From Bryum argenteum (lineage: Eukaryota; Streptophyta; Bryopsida; Bryales; Bryaceae): DNA of 64,000 nt. Shown here in pieces: positions 44,657-58,151 of the stretch. The notes beneath the pieces were generated by a model. That model had not been told where the DNA came from and searched no databases. It saw only the letters and a program-made list of their open reading frames with translations. The position numbers were made by a program, and so were the translations under genes. The first letter of the stretch is position 1. The number at the start of each line of letters is the position of its first letter. Location: the NCBI GenBank assembly GCA_037043015.1, contig CM073323.1, positions 20,984,758 to 21,048,757 of the forward strand. Reading direction: 5' to 3'.

Positions 44657-47600
44657 ATGGATGTCCTTAATGTAGTCAGAGTTGCGATTGTCTTGCTGCT
44701 CTTCCATCCTGCCTTTCTTCGTGGAGTGGATGCACAGACGACGGTCTACTTTTACTTCGACCCAGCAGATAGTGAGTCTTCTCAGAAACCTCTACAGTTT
44801 CTTTTCCATTTCCTGCTATCGATTGTCTTCATTTTATGATATCATTACAGCTTCCAGAGGTGGCCAAGGTCTTCTTTCTTCATGGTGTCACATAGGCAAT
44901 GGCTTGAGGACTGCTTGAGTTTCTCGTCCCGCTGAAGTGGTGATGTTCTGTAGTTTAGTATGAGAAGAGAAGAGAAGGATTGATATATTTCAAAAATGCT
45001 GTGTGTTGGCTTCCAGCATTAGATCCTCAAAATGCAGCCTGTTCGTTGGAGTTCATTAGGTCTGTACTGCCATTTTGTTTAAAGCGATCGATCCTTCATT
45101 TGAGGCTACTAGCTAAAGTTTGGAGGTGGCACTAGTGGGTGCGTTGCAGAATCTCTGGGCAGCGTGGAATGGAAGTACCCCATCCCTCAGCTCAAATCTG
45201 GCCAATTGGTACACTCCAACGGGGCCAAATGACACACCATGGCCTTGCTATAACGCCCAATTGAACTGGCGAGGGGTGACTTGCTTGCGATATATGCAAA
45301 ATGAAACTACATTCTGGACTTACGTTGTTGGCTTGTAAGGAAAATTCTTCACCTGTCACTTATTTGTGCCTCACATAGCTCTGCCGACTGCCGAGTGATT
45401 CTGGTGTTTGTCGCACTCAGAAGCTAATATGAGAAGGGTTCGATCAAGTGGTGTACTAGCATCTGCAACCATTCATCTCATGATAGCAAGACCAATTCAT
45501 CAACAACTCATGGCCAGTTACAGGAGAAGTACTTGAATGGATCATGGAACCACGTAGTTGACAAGGAATTGCATAAGGGAGTGGCTTTGGAGATGATAAG
45601 GTATGAGTTTCTAAGATTACAATGTTGTGTGCAGGGAGTTGATTGATGCATCACTTTCGGGCATCCTACCGCCTGAAATCGGCCAGTTCAGCAGACTGGT
45701 TTCTTTGTAAGTACCAACATATTTTGTTCTCTTTCAGAGTTTCCACCTGGAGATAGGGTTTGGGGAAGAAGTACGAAACCCATGTTATGCCAGTTGAGTA
45801 ACTTCAGTTGTGTGCAGAGTGTTGACTGGGAATCCTAATTTGACAGGCGGATTGCCGAAACAGCTTGCCAACTTGCCACTGAACGTCCTGTAAGTTCTAA
45901 TTTCTCTATTGATCTATTAGCTGAGAATGCATGATTTTATTGAGTTATGACTGTGGAAGGGTTTTGCCATCAGTGCTGCACCTCAATATTGTTGCCATGA
46001 TGCATGTTATCGCAGTTCTAATCAAAGTGAAATGCACTTGCCCAAAAGTTGTCATTCTACACTTCAAAATGCACTTCCTGAGAAGTCTTTGTTCTCTTCT
46101 TTTCAATTGCATATCGATCAGGTAGAATGTCTTGTAGCGGGAAATTCATAACCAGATGGGTTTTACAGAATCACACAAAGTTTTGATGGTGAAGTAACTA
46201 CTTCACTAAATGTTGGTGATCTTGACTTTCGGTGTGGTAGCCGTTCTCCTACAATTTCGGGATCTGCTGCTGTAGAGCTCTCAACTGTTTCTTCTCTGTC
46301 GTGTACTGGATTCTATGCAGCTCCCTTCAAGACAACGGGTTCACCGGAACTGTTCCTGAAGAGTTTGCGTTGTTGAGCGTTCCTAACGCGTATCCGAGCG
46401 GCGGTAATCTTCTAACGCTGTAAGAGACTTTTCCACTGTCAGATTATTTCACGTTTTGTTGTAAGCCACTGCAGTAGCTGTTGACATCTGCAGCCCCAGC
46501 GACTTCATCATCACTGGAAACGTTTTCGAAGATCTACTTAACAATTTTTTGGAACAAACCCTTCTCGTTGTCAGTATACATTTTCTCCCTCGAAATCCAT
46601 GGACCACTCAGTATATGTGTTCTTTCTGGAGTATCGAACAGGGACTTGAGCGGAAACCGATTTCAAGGCGACTTTCCTTTTAAAGCATACGGTCAAATGC
46701 GATCGATACAAGTCTTGAAAATTGCACGGAACTCATTTACTGGAACCGTTCCGTCCGACTTTCTTGTGAATATGACACAACTTCTCACACTGTGAGATTC
46801 CATTCCCATATCATGTAAATTTATACAGTAGGATTGCTGAGTGCAGAGGATCAGTAATAATGAATATTCATGTGAACCCGAGTGGTATGCATGCGATTGT
46901 TATCCGTCCTCTCCAAAGTGTGCGCAATATAAAAAGGGAGGTAGAGAATGGGTTGGGTCATGATACTAAGTATGATTAGTTTGTGGGCCCACCTCGATGC
47001 ACGTAACGTGGTCATTAAGTTGCATGACGATTTTATCAACAAGCTTTGATGCAGGGACCTGTCTGGAAACCGATTTACTGGACCTCCTCCCAAGTTTAAC
47101 TACACAGACGCCGGCTCCAATTTATACAATCTGTGAGTCTGAGGTGCTCTTTGACTTTAGCGTCTCCTAAGCTTGTAATCCAGGTTAATTGCTAAGTACT
47201 TGCAAATATTTTGTACATATATGATCCATGTGTAAGACTTCGATGAATGCAAGAATTGATCGTTAATGACGCTATGAAATCGACTAGATATTGCCATGAA
47301 TTAGTCGAGCGATGATCGCGGGCTAAATTTCAAAACTACTCTGTAGTGCCTGCTTAGTCAAGCTCCAATTATCACTTGATGTTCATTCAATTGTAATATG
47401 TTCATGGTGCAGAAACCTTAGTTACAACGGGTTCTCAGAATTGCCGGAGCTCTCTCAGATTTTCAAAACCTGGCTTCCCCAAAACGTTGGGGTGCTAGAC
47501 CTATCAGGTCTTAACATTGGAGGCGTTTTTCCCTCAAACTGGAGCTCAACTCCAGAGCTCTTAGAGCGAGTGGAATTGTAAGTGCGAGTCACCTCTGTGC

Positions 47601-50600
47601 TTTGGATAAGTCATCCGCAAGGTCATCTTCGAAAAGAAATCACTTACAAGTATCAGGTTGTGAACATTTAGAGGAACGAATTTCAGGTCAAAGGACTACA
47701 CATCGATTGGTTTTTAAGGGGATGGATAATCTGAAAGAACATAACAGCCTCATAGTTGTGGTGGATTTAATACAAGAATCAAGGGACGTGCTTGAGAAAC
47801 TCAACATATGGTCGTGAAAGGAACGTATTGAAGATCTTTGCAACAATTACATGAAGAGTTAGCTTTAAGTTATGAGATTGTACAATCTGCTGCAATTAGA
47901 ACTGAGAACATTTTCCTTGTTTCGAGTCAACTAATAGGAGCTTAGACTAGTCAAAGATTCTTACCTGGTGTGAGTGCAGGCATCTGAATAACATCGGTGT
48001 AAGTGGAGATCTGGACGTCAAGAACATAGTATCTGGCATACAGAACCTGCCCAAGAATAGCTCAAGGATTTTGCGTGTGCTGAGCTTGATGAACAATAGC
48101 ATCAACAATGTGATCTTTGACGAACAATTTTTGAATTCTAGCGATACGCCGATCGCAATCTTGTAAGTATTCCTTCCAACCCTACCTCATGCACACGCAC
48201 TGCGAGAACTCTATTCAACCTACCTGGTGCATATTCTTCTTGGTAACTCGAAATTCTAATAAATAATTACGATCAGAGACGTTCCTACCACTTTCATGTC
48301 ATTCGATTGGTCATCTGATGTAAGTAATGCTTTTCTTTCGTACCTGAAAAAACTACCTTACGGACTGTTGAAAAAACTACCTTACGGACTGTTGGTGCAT
48401 ATTGCAGTTTGGCAGGTAATCCGTATTGCTCGACACCATCGTATGATGATGGAAGAAGGTGTTTCTGCCAACAAATATGTGCTATAACAAGTAAGTATGA
48501 GAACTTCTGATTACATTTCACCTTCTAGAACTCTTACGACTAGAATTCTGCTGCGATGGCGTATACATCAGATGTCGTGTCCCCAAACTTAGTGCATGTA
48601 GTACTCACTCTGTCTTACGATTAGTGTTTCGAGGAAATACTGAAAAGTAAGGAAATAAGTAATATTTCATAAAGAAGTACGAAATGACTTGAAGATAAAC
48701 TTATTGTTGGTGGAAAGAGCAGATCGCTAAGAGGACGAGGTTGAGCTAAAAGTTATTTTTTGTACGGTGTTCAAATGACACGAGCATTGTATAATCAGAG
48801 CAATAAAATTGAAAGTGAGAGATGGCAACGACTGCAAACTATGGTGTCCTGCAAAGAGACAGCAAACTCAAGGTCATCTCTTACTAGGTTAATGGGAGGT
48901 CATCAAGCATTTTCAAGCATTTTCAAGAAGCTCTTTCACATGATTAAACTCATCATGAAACAATATGACACTTCTTACGGGAGATAGTGACAAGTTTAAC
49001 AGGATATGTGTTGTGGACACAGAGGTTGAAGAGGTCATTTATTTATCGGCCACAGTGAGTCAAAGATACCAGTATATCATGATCATAATCTCGACCATTC
49101 CAAAAATTCTTAGAATATAACGGTGGTGCTCTGAGGCTGCATGATCTTCAATAATATTAACGTTCCTTCATTGGCTTGTTACTTGTGGCAGACCCTCCAA
49201 AGCGAGACATCAACTACAAAGCTATCATCATTCCACCTGTTATTGGTGCTGTTATACTCCTAGCCGTGATCTTATACTTGGGGATCATACTTCACCGAAG
49301 CAAGAAGGATATGTTTATGCTTGTGAAAAGTAACTACTACACTGCACTTTGGTCTTCGAATTATATAATGCTTCTAGCTAAAGCATTCAATGCTTCAATG
49401 CTTTCCATTTTTGGGTTATCATTGTCAACTGTAATGGTATCAGTTGCTCAAGTGGTGAAAATTACTCTTTAGATCATTGAGTGCGATCTTTGATGCTCTC
49501 GCTGCAATGTGCAGGGTTCGAAGAATCTGGCGTGAGAGCTAAGAGATTCGAGTACAGTGAGCTTCGTGCTGCTACAAAGAATTTCTCGGAAGAGAACAAA
49601 CTAGGTCAAGGAGCATACGGTGCGGTTTATAAGGTACAATTCCAAACAGTAGTCTGCCGAACCAAGACACGTGAATGAATCTGGGTGAAGCTGCAGTACA
49701 TCGAACCAATTCAGTCGACCATGCTCAGACAATCCTCCAAACAGTGTATCTCTCGCTCAAAATAACATATCTTACAGTCAATGAAATTGGTGATTTGGGA
49801 ATTGTGCAGGGTACGCTCACAAACAACATCCAGGTGGCTGTGAAGCAGCTATTCATGAAGACTCAACAAGCCAGCGAGGACTTTCTGAATGAAGTTCTTC
49901 TGATCACAAATCTTCAACATCGCAACCTTGTAGCTCTCAAGGGCTATTGTCTGCACGATAAAGAGATGCTCCTAGTGTATGAGCTTGTCGACTTCTGTGA
50001 TTTGGACAAGCTGTTGTTTCAAGGTGGGTATGGCTATTCCTTCCTATTTCTTCCCATCTTCCCTCTCATGTAATTTGGAGTCCTGAGTGCTCCATATCAC
50101 TACATTTAAAGCCCTCGTAAGACTCCAAATACCAAAGTGTTCTCAGATTGGAGAACATCCACAGACTTTGTCGATGTTCTGTACCTTGACGACTGTGTAT
50201 TTATTATGTGGCACAGATGGAAGGAGTGAAAATAAATGGCAAGTAATGAGCTGGCCGGCAAGGAAGCGCATCTGTCTGGGGATAGCTCAAGGTTTATACT
50301 ATTTGCATGCATCTTCTCAGACCAAAATCATTCATCGAGATATCAAAGCCAGCAACATTCTGTTGGATAAGGATCTGAACGCCAAGATTGCTGATTTTGG
50401 CCTGGCCAGGCCAATGGCAGACACGGCGTCTGGGATCATCACCCAGCAACGTGCTGGGACGCTGTGAGTAATTCGACCCTGCACCATGGCATGGATGTTT
50501 TACTTGATGAATGAATGAAGTTCTTGGCCATTAAGCTGGTGAGACACATTGCCATCATTTCTGCAGCCGGTAGACTGAAAGCCCTTGTGTGATGCAGTGG

Positions 50601-51220
50601 CTACTTAGCACCGGAGTACATGCTCTACGGCCAATTGAGTGAGAAGGCCGATGTTTACAGCTTCGGCGTCCTGGTCCTGGAAGTTGTGAGTGGTGTGAGA
50701 AACAAGGACCCCACTCAAGCCGAGGATGACGTTTATTTGCCCACACGGGTAAGCCTCCCTACATGAGCTGCCTGTCTTAAGTCTATTTCCTTATGCTGCT
50801 GATGTAGACGAAGTAACGGTACTAGAGGGCCGAATTCAATCTCACAAGGGGCGGTGCATTCTTGTCGTGCAGGCTTGGAGACTCCACAAAGAAGATAGGC
50901 TGATGGAGTTGATGGACCAAAGGCTTCGTGTGAGCCCGAATGAAGAATTGGAGGTGCGTCGAGTGTTGGAAACGGCCGTCATGTGCGTTGATAAGTCTCC
51001 AGAGAGACGGCCGACCATGTTCCGGGTGGTGGCCATGTTGGCAGAAGATGCAGAGTATGAGGCTGCTCCCGTTGCCACAGACCCCTCTTATAATTGGTCA
51101 GATTTTCAAGGGCGCTCTGACTTTCGCTCTGAGAGCTCCTTGCAAATACCATCCTCTTCCTCAGGAGGTCCATTCAGCACGAATGCAACCGTTGAGCTTA
51201 GCTTGCTAAATGCGAGGTAA
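44657..51220 (+). CDS. LRR receptor-like Ser/Thr kinase, copy D (intact, about 16 exons)
   Basis: Tandem twin of copy B. Exons: 44657-44771, 45126-45334, 45635-45706, 45818-45889, 46321-46419, 46642-46791, 47055-47132, 47413-47577, 47980-48162, 48408-48490, 49192-49329, 49515-49633, 49810-50023, 50217-50463, 50598-50748, 50873-51220. Exon lengths equal those of B except exon 1, nine bases longer ([11 protein letters not shown]). Same layout: signal peptide, PWPCY...WRGVTC cap, LRRs, GNPYCSTPS cap, transmembrane helix [20 protein letters not shown] kinase with [32 protein letters not shown] and DVYSFGVL, and a serine-rich tail ending SLLNAR. All splice sites are GT-AG apart from the unresolved exon 1-2 phase shared with B. 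Differences from B are scattered substitutions and small indels. Confidence 0.86.
48346..48393 (+). repeat. 24-bp tandem duplication in intron 9 of copy D
   Basis: GAAAAAACTACCTTACGGAC plus TGTT occurs twice in succession; copy B has it once (near 26085). A D-specific marker just before the exon 10 acceptor. Confidence 0.9.
48604..49059. mobile_element. Possible old Stowaway-like MITE in intron 10 of copy D
   Basis: Orthologous to the segment at 26311-26767 in copy B: CTCACTCTGTCTTACG at the left, CGGCCACAGTGAG at the right. Weak terminal symmetry. Confidence 0.33.
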
Positions 51221-52334
51221 CAGTAAATGAGAACTCCTCCCTTCGTGCACATGGGCAGAGTTGAATTGTACCGGAGCCAGTATCTCCTGAGCTTTCTCTC
51301 ACCGAGTCATGGGATTTTACAGTGTCTAGAGCTCGCATACAATGCTCTTAGAGGTGGGAAAAGTACATTTGATGTAAACTGAACAGATTCAGTTCAAGGC
51401 ACCATGGTGGTTGCGTCACGGCCACCCTTGTGGTGATTGTGGATTTCCTCTAGAGACTGAAGCAATATCCTTGTCGATGAAGATGCAAAGAAATCAAATT
51501 ATGTTGAATAGTAATTTCAAAACATGGTGATGAGGAACAGTTCTCTTATTTCTTATGCCCTTGTTTTGCACTTTCAATGTTGATAATTCCAAATTCATAT
51601 TTAGCCAACTCCCAAAACTTTGCACTTATTCCAAGTCCACCCCCAAACCTTTGTACTAGCTCTGCCTAGTTGCTCTTTTGTGACTTGTGCCAATTATTAT
51701 TGGCCTTACATTTCTTTCAAAATGATTTTGTGCTACTTATTTCATAGGCTTGTGATATCTAAGCTCCGTGGAAATGTGTGAGTGCCGCATATGGAATAAG
51801 CAAAGTAATAGGAACTCAGCTTCAGGAAGTGTGCTGGAAACTGAGTTCCCTAGAAATGGCGTGCACTCTCTAAAACCGGCACTGCATTTTAAGTTCCTGG
51901 CGATGCTCTCAGGCTGTAATCACTCGTGAATTGATCAGCCACTTTTCAATGACCGAAGGTGTCGTAATTGCTCTTCAGAACTTGACCAACGTGCAAGAGA
52001 GACTCCTCTTGGAGCTAAACTTGTTCGGCAAGTGAGCTATGGAAGATTAGCCGGAGCTGATTTTGAAAACAGGTAACGAAATCGAAGCTGCTTGAGTGCA
52101 TCTGCATGAACAAATTAGTTATCCTTAGAATCAGGTCAATCAGCACCTAAAGTAAAATGTCTGAATGTGCTTCAAGGCAGAATCAAACGCAGTTTCCTTG
52201 CTTTCTTTGTATTATGAACTGCTGTAGTCCAAGAGATTGTTAGGAACGGTTGATTTTAGGACCATGTCTTTGTAAATCTGGCTTGATCCCAGCCCTACAG
52301 CATTGCTGCCGACTCCAAGTTTGATCCGCTAGTC
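51221..52334 (+). promoter_or_regulatory. D-E spacer, homologous to the B-C spacer
   Basis: Colinear with 28929-29995. It keeps the CCCAGCCCTACAGCATTGCTG block before the start codon of E, which C has lost. No gene or firm promoter motif. Confidence 0.6.
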
Positions 52335-55300
52335 ATGGGTGTCTTCAATGTTGTAGGGGTTGCGTTTTGTCTTGCTGCTCTCTCCCTCCTGCCTTTCTTC
52401 GTGGTGTGGATGCCCAGACCACCTTTTTCTTCAACCCAGGAGGTTGTAAGTCTCCTCATAATCCCCTACAGTTTCTTGGTATCGATCGTCTTCATTTTAT
52501 CATATCATCACACCGTTCACAAGGTATTGTTTCTTCATAGTGTCAATGACCTGAGGACTGCAACGATGGGTTTCCCGTCCCGCTGAAGTGGTCTTGTACG
52601 TGTTATTGCAAAGTATGAGAACCACTAGATTGTTTGATTAGCTTTCAGCATTAGATCACCAGAATGCAGGTAGTTTGTTTAAATTCATGTTGTGGTTATC
52701 TGAAACGATCCTTCAGACTAGGCTAGAATTTAATTTTGGAGGTAGCAATAATCAATGGATTGCAGAGTTTCTGGGAGAGTGGAATACAAGTACCCCATCC
52801 CTCTGGCCAAGTACTGGTACACTCCGGGACGCAACGGAACAGCTTGGCCTTGCTACACCAGATATAACTGGCGAGGGGTCACGGAACAAGCATATCATGT
52901 TATCTGAGGGCCTCACCTGAAGTTAGGGTTTTGGGGACGAGGTACGAAACCCCTGTTCTGCCAGTTGAGTAACTACAGTGGTGTGCAGAGTATTGACTGG
53001 GAATCCTACTTTGACAGGCGGACTGCCGACAGAGCTTGCCGACTTGCCGCTGAACGTCCTGTGAGCTCTAAATCCTCTGTTGACCTATTATCGTAAATGC
53101 ATATTAAACTGCAGTAACTGATAGGCAGGCATCTCCAATTCTACGATGTATAACTCAGCCGCCATTGATGAAGCTCAAATCGATAATCGAGAGGGGGTGA
53201 TTGGTAATAGGAGCCAAAAAATCAATAGGGAAGCAAAACCCTAACCTAGACTCGACTCCTAGACCTGAACCTAACCACAGACACGACCAGTTTGACGAGA
53301 CTCGGACCACGGACCTGCCGACACAGCAGGCGACATTCGGTGCGTTAGGCCGGTGCATGCCCAACGGCAACGCGTACTGACCACGATCGATTCTAAATTG
53401 TATATACAGAAAATAGAAATTCGTGATCTCACGAGCTAACAACGAATTGTTCTGTCAACGCACCATGGAATGTTTCATTGCTGAATCTTGAGAGCCGTGG
53501 TTCTCAATCCTCACCGCCACCTGAGTATGAATCGTAATGAACAGCGTCCAACCCTAAGAAAATCAAGCTAGGCAGTGGAGATTACTAAAACAATCAGACT
53601 TGCAAACCTTAGATCGATGAGGTTTACATACAGGTGATAGATAATTACTACCTTGTGGTTGGAGTCCAAACTCATGCAATCTGATTACTATAACTGCGAG
53701 GAACTCGTGTGAAATTATCCTCCTTCTTTGAGAGCACACTTGATAAGGCTCCACCAACTCTGACCAGCGAAATATGAAGGCTAGGTTCCCACGTGGAGCT
53801 TTTAGAGTATATAAGTGATATCAATGCAACGGTTTTAGTCAAGTGAGCTCTCTATTACAGTAGTTTACATGTGTACTGTAAACAGGGACTTGAGCGGGAA
53901 CCAAATTGAAGGTGACTTTCCACTTCAAGCATATAGCAATATGCTCTCGATACAAGTTTTAAAAATTGCACGGAACTCATTTACTGGAACCGTTCCACCC
54001 AACTTTCTTGTGAACATGTTCCAGCTCCTAACACTGTAAGACTCCAGTCTCATACTATGTAATCCATGAAGTGCAGAGGATCAGTCCCAAAGTGTTTAAT
54101 TATACTTTCGTTGATTCCACACTGTACAATCTGTAAGTTCTCTTCTGCTTAAAAATCAGTTACGTTGATTACCATTTGCAAACATTATACAAGATCTATG
54201 TGTAAGACTTGGATAAATGTAATTAAATTCAATCGTGAATGACGCTCCTTAATCGATTCGCGGGCTATCGACACTACTTGGCATTTCCTGCTAAGTCAGA
54301 TACAATTATCACTTGATATTCGATTGACTGTAATAACTCCATGGTGCAGAAACCTTAGTCACAACAGATTCTCAGAATTGCCGGAGCTCTCTCAGATTTT
54401 CAGAATCTGGCTTCCCCAAAGCCGTTGGGGTGCTAGACCCATCGGGTCTTAACATTGGAGGCATTCTACCAGCAGACCAGAGCTCTTATCACGAGTGGAA
54501 TTGTAAGTGCAGGTTGTAAGGTTCTTCAATCTGCTGCAAACAATAAGAAATGAAATTTTTTTCCTTGTTTTGGGTCGAAGATTCTTACCTGGTGAGGTGC
54601 AGGCATCTGAATAACATCAGTGTAAGTGGGGTTCTCGACGTGAGGAGCATACTATTTGGCGATACAGAACCTGGCCACGAACAGTTCAAGAATTTTGCGT
54701 GTGCTGAGCTTGATGAACAATTATAGCATCATTAACGTGAACTTTGACGAACAGTTCTTGAGTTCTAGCGACAGGCAGATCACAATCTTGTAAGTATCCC
54801 TCCTCTTTATACCCCCTGCTCGAGTCAAAAAACTTGTTCTGGTGCATGTTTTTCTTGTAATCTCGAAGTTTCATAGATGATTACGGGTGGAGTGCACTTA
54901 CTTCCTACTAATCTCATATCAATCGATTCGTCAGTTGATGACCGCATGCATATTACTACCTTATAATGGACTATTGGTATATATTGCAGTTTGGCAGGTA
55001 ATCCTTATTGCTCGACACCATCATATGATGATGAAAGGTGTTTCTGCCAGCAGATTTGTGCTATATCACGTAACTCGAGAAATTTCGAAGACTTATAAAC
55101 TTCACCTTCTCGACATCTCTGACAAGAGAGTTGCTGCAATTAATGGTGTATGCATCGAAGAACATCTTCCTAAATTTAGTGCACCACGATTAATGCATCA
55201 AATAATTCACGTCATTTGATGCTTTGAGTTCTGCACAATTTTTTATGATATTAAAATGAACTTGTTGCAGTGTCTCCGGAGAACGACATCAACTACTACA

Positions 55301-57293
55301 AGGCTATCATCATCCCACCTGTCATCAGTGGTGCAGTGATCTTATACTTGACTTTTCATAATCCATCGAAGGATATGCATATGCTTGTGAAAAGTACTAA
55401 TAAGCTGCACAAGGCTCGTCGAATGACAGATCAGCTCTAGAAGTGTCCATTTCTGAGTTATTACTGTCGACTCTGATAATATGAGTTGTGAAATTTACTC
55501 TTCTAATCAGATCATTCAGGGTGATCTTTAATTCTCTCGTTGCGATGTGCAGGGTTTGAGGAATCTGGCGTGAGAGCGAAGAGATTCGATTACAGTAAGC
55601 TTCGTGCTGCCACAAAGAATTTCTCGGAAGAGAATAAACTGGGTCAAGGAGCATACGGTGCTGTTTACAAGTACAATTTCAACCTGTAGTCTGCTGACCA
55701 AGTATGTACGTGGGCGAAAGCTTCAGGACATGAGAAATAGTCGCCCGGTGAACCTAAAATACATCGAACCAGTTTGATCGTCCATGGAAGAGTATGCCTA
55801 CTTGGCCTTGTCTTGTTCAACGCCATCGCTGTGTTTCCATCTTATTTCATGCTTTCCAAATAGGCACTTCGTGGCCTGAGCCTTGATATGCTTATTATCC
55901 CCGTCATGTTTAGAGTATAATTTTAACCTAAACCTTGCAGCCATGAACTTTGGGATAGATTTCATGGTCAATCATATTAGGTTTGGGAATTGCGCTCACA
56001 AACAACACACAGGTGGCTGTGAAGCAGCTATTCATGAAGACTCACCAAGCCAGCGAGGACTTTCTAAACGAGGTTCTTCTGAACACAAATCTTCATCATC
56101 GGAACCTTGTAGCTCTGAAAGGCTATTGCCTCCACGAGAAAGAGATGCACCTAGTGTATGAGCTCGTCGACTTCTGTGACTTGGACAAGCTGTTGTTTCA
56201 AGGTGGAGGTCTAATCGTCAATCCTGTTTCTTACCATCCTCCTCCGATGTGGAGTGATGGGCGCTGCATACTCTGAAATTTGAACCCTCGTAAGAACAGT
56301 ATTCTCAGCTCAGAGATCATCTCAGTCCTGTACCGTACGAACCGTGTATCACATGACACAGATGCAAGGAGTGAAGAATGGCAAGTAATGAGCTACGCAA
56401 CAAGGAAGCGCATCTGTCTGGGGATAGCTCAAGGTTTATACCATCTGCATGCATCTTCTCAGACCAAAATTATTCATCGAGACATCAAAGCCAGCAACAT
56501 TTTGTTGTACAAGTCAAGATTGCTGATTTTGACCTGGCAGTCCGATGGAAGACAAATCATCTGGGATTATCACCCAGCAACGTACGAGCAATTCGACCCT
56601 GCACCATGGCATGGAGGTTTATTTCAAATCCTATTCTTGGCCATTAAGCTGGTGAGACACACTGCCATCATTTCCGCAGCTGGTAGACTGAAAGCCCTCG
56701 TGTGATGCAGTGGCTACGTAGCATGCTCTACGGCAAATTGAGTGAGAAGGCGGATAAATGTTTACAGCTTCGGCGTCCTGGTCGTGGAGGTTGTGAGTGG
56801 TGTGAGAAACAAGGACCCCACTCAAGCCGAGGACCACGTTTATCTGTCCACACGCCTCCCTACATGAGCTACTCTCTATTTCCTCATACTGCTGATGTTA
56901 GAGAACTAACGGTACCAGAGGGCCGAACATAATCTCAGTTGGGGCGATGCATGCAGGCTTGGAGACTCCGCAAAGAAGATAGGGGCTGAAGGAGTTCATG
57001 AACCCAAGGCTTCGAGTGAGCCCGAGTGAAGAACGGGAGGGAGGTGCTTCCAAGTGTTGAGGACGGCAGTCATGTGCGTGGCACCAAGTCTCGGCCCACC
57101 ATGTTCCGGCTAGTGGCCATGTTGGCCATGGTGGCAGCACATGGTACAGAATCAGGAGCTGCATTCGATTCCATTGATTCAGAATCTCTTAGCTGGGCAG
57201 ATTATCAGGTGCCCTCCCAGTCCCGTGCTCAGAGCCACGTGATCACAGCATGCCCAGCCCGCGCACTGTGGGCCACACTAAATTCTAAATAGT
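52335..57293 (+). pseudogene. LRR receptor-like kinase copy E, decayed pseudogene
   Basis: Exon 1 remnant at 52335-52444 keeps an ATG, but one extra T after GTTGCG shifts the signal peptide. Exon 2 (about 52741-52878) has a one-base loss (TTCTGGGAGAGTGG) and is fused at GCGAGGGGTCACG to intron 3, so exon 3 is gone. Exon 4 about 52989-53060; exon 5 replaced by foreign DNA; exon 6 about 53884-54036; only the last bases of exon 7; exon 8 about 54352-54503; exon 9 about 54604-54789; exon 10 about 54989-55069; exon 11 about 55272-55396; exon 12 about 55554-55671; exon 13 about 56003-56203; exon 14 about 56362-56582 with a deletion before DFD; exon 15 about 56711-56855; exon 16 about 56956-57290. 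HRDIKASN survives, DFG reads DFD, and the APE region is shortened. The last codons come from adjoining repeat DNA. Confidence 0.85.
53100..53880. other. Foreign insertion replacing exon 5 of copy E
   Basis: Not found in copies A-D. On the minus strand CTTATATACTCTAAAAG (from about 53813) resembles a TATA box followed by LTR-like leader sequence, so this could be a solo LTR or a fragment of an LTR element. I could not define matching ends or a target duplication. The minus-strand 95-codon frame (53155-53442) has no domain. Confidence 0.45.
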
Positions 57294-58151
57294 CGAGGTC
57301 TCCTAAATTCTAGGACACCATGACTCCAAGTTATTCCGTGCTTTCATTTGGAATTGTGAGCAACCCAGCCCACACTATATCCTAAATAGTCGAGGTCTCC
57401 TACATTCTAGGACACCATGACTCCAAGTTATTCTAGCCCACACTAAGACTGGTCGAATGCCCTAAAACCACCAACTTAAGCTTTTTGAGGTTTTTTTGAA
57501 TGGTTATTTTTGGGGTATATTTTTCTCATGTAGGAAAGAATTTTTCTCACAGGATGCAAAATTTTTTCAAAATTTAACTCCCATTACATAAATAAATATA
57601 AATTTTCAAAGGCAAAAGTACTTGGTGACCCAAAACTAATCTGTAGACTTTCCCATTGTCACACCTAGCTGGTACAAATTTCCATTCATGATTTGACCCA
57701 AAACCACCAACTTTTTTATTTTTTTTATTGATCAGTTTGAATTGAGTATTCTGACAATGCTAGTTCAGGCTAGGTGCGGTTATAGGGAGACCTATAGGTT
57801 GATACAGGGGGTGCTGGTGGTTTTCGGTACTTCTACCATATATCCCTCTAACCCAGTGGAGGTCTTCTAGGACACCATGACTCCAAGTATCCCTTGCTTT
57901 TATTCACATTTTAGCATCACTATTAATCTATGGAAGAGTGCCACGTGGTAAAGATTTTATTGGCAGAAAATAATTTCTATCATAACCGGCTTATCAACAA
58001 ATAGATGATTGGTGCTCAAGCAGCCTTTTTCTTTGCCCTATCTACTGGCATGGAGTGGGGTTGCGACACTTGACCGAGCCGAGCGTCGCCTATAAGCTTT
58101 TCATGGAGCGGAGCGGCGCCGCTTGGAGGAAAGGGTTGGGCATGCTCTTAG
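57245..58151. mobile_element. Possible Harbinger-type element abutting copy E
   Basis: AGCATGCCCAGCCC at 57247 and GGGTTGGGCATGCT at about 58133-58146 are inverted with one mismatch, and resemble the ends of the nested MITE at 15729-16249. TTA follows the right end, but the left flank is not a clear TTA/TAA. The interior contains the 65-bp repeats and GC-rich GAGCGGAGCGGCGCCGC near the right end. Confidence 0.45.
57273..57436 (+). repeat. Two 65-bp direct repeats, with a third partial copy
   Basis: TAAATAGTCGAGGTCTCCTA followed by AATTCTAGGACACCATGACTC occurs at about 57286-57337 and 57386-57437; a shorter GGTCTTCTAGGACACCATGACTCCAAG is at about 57865. Stop codons in the unit end the reading frame of copy E. 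Confidence 0.85.
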
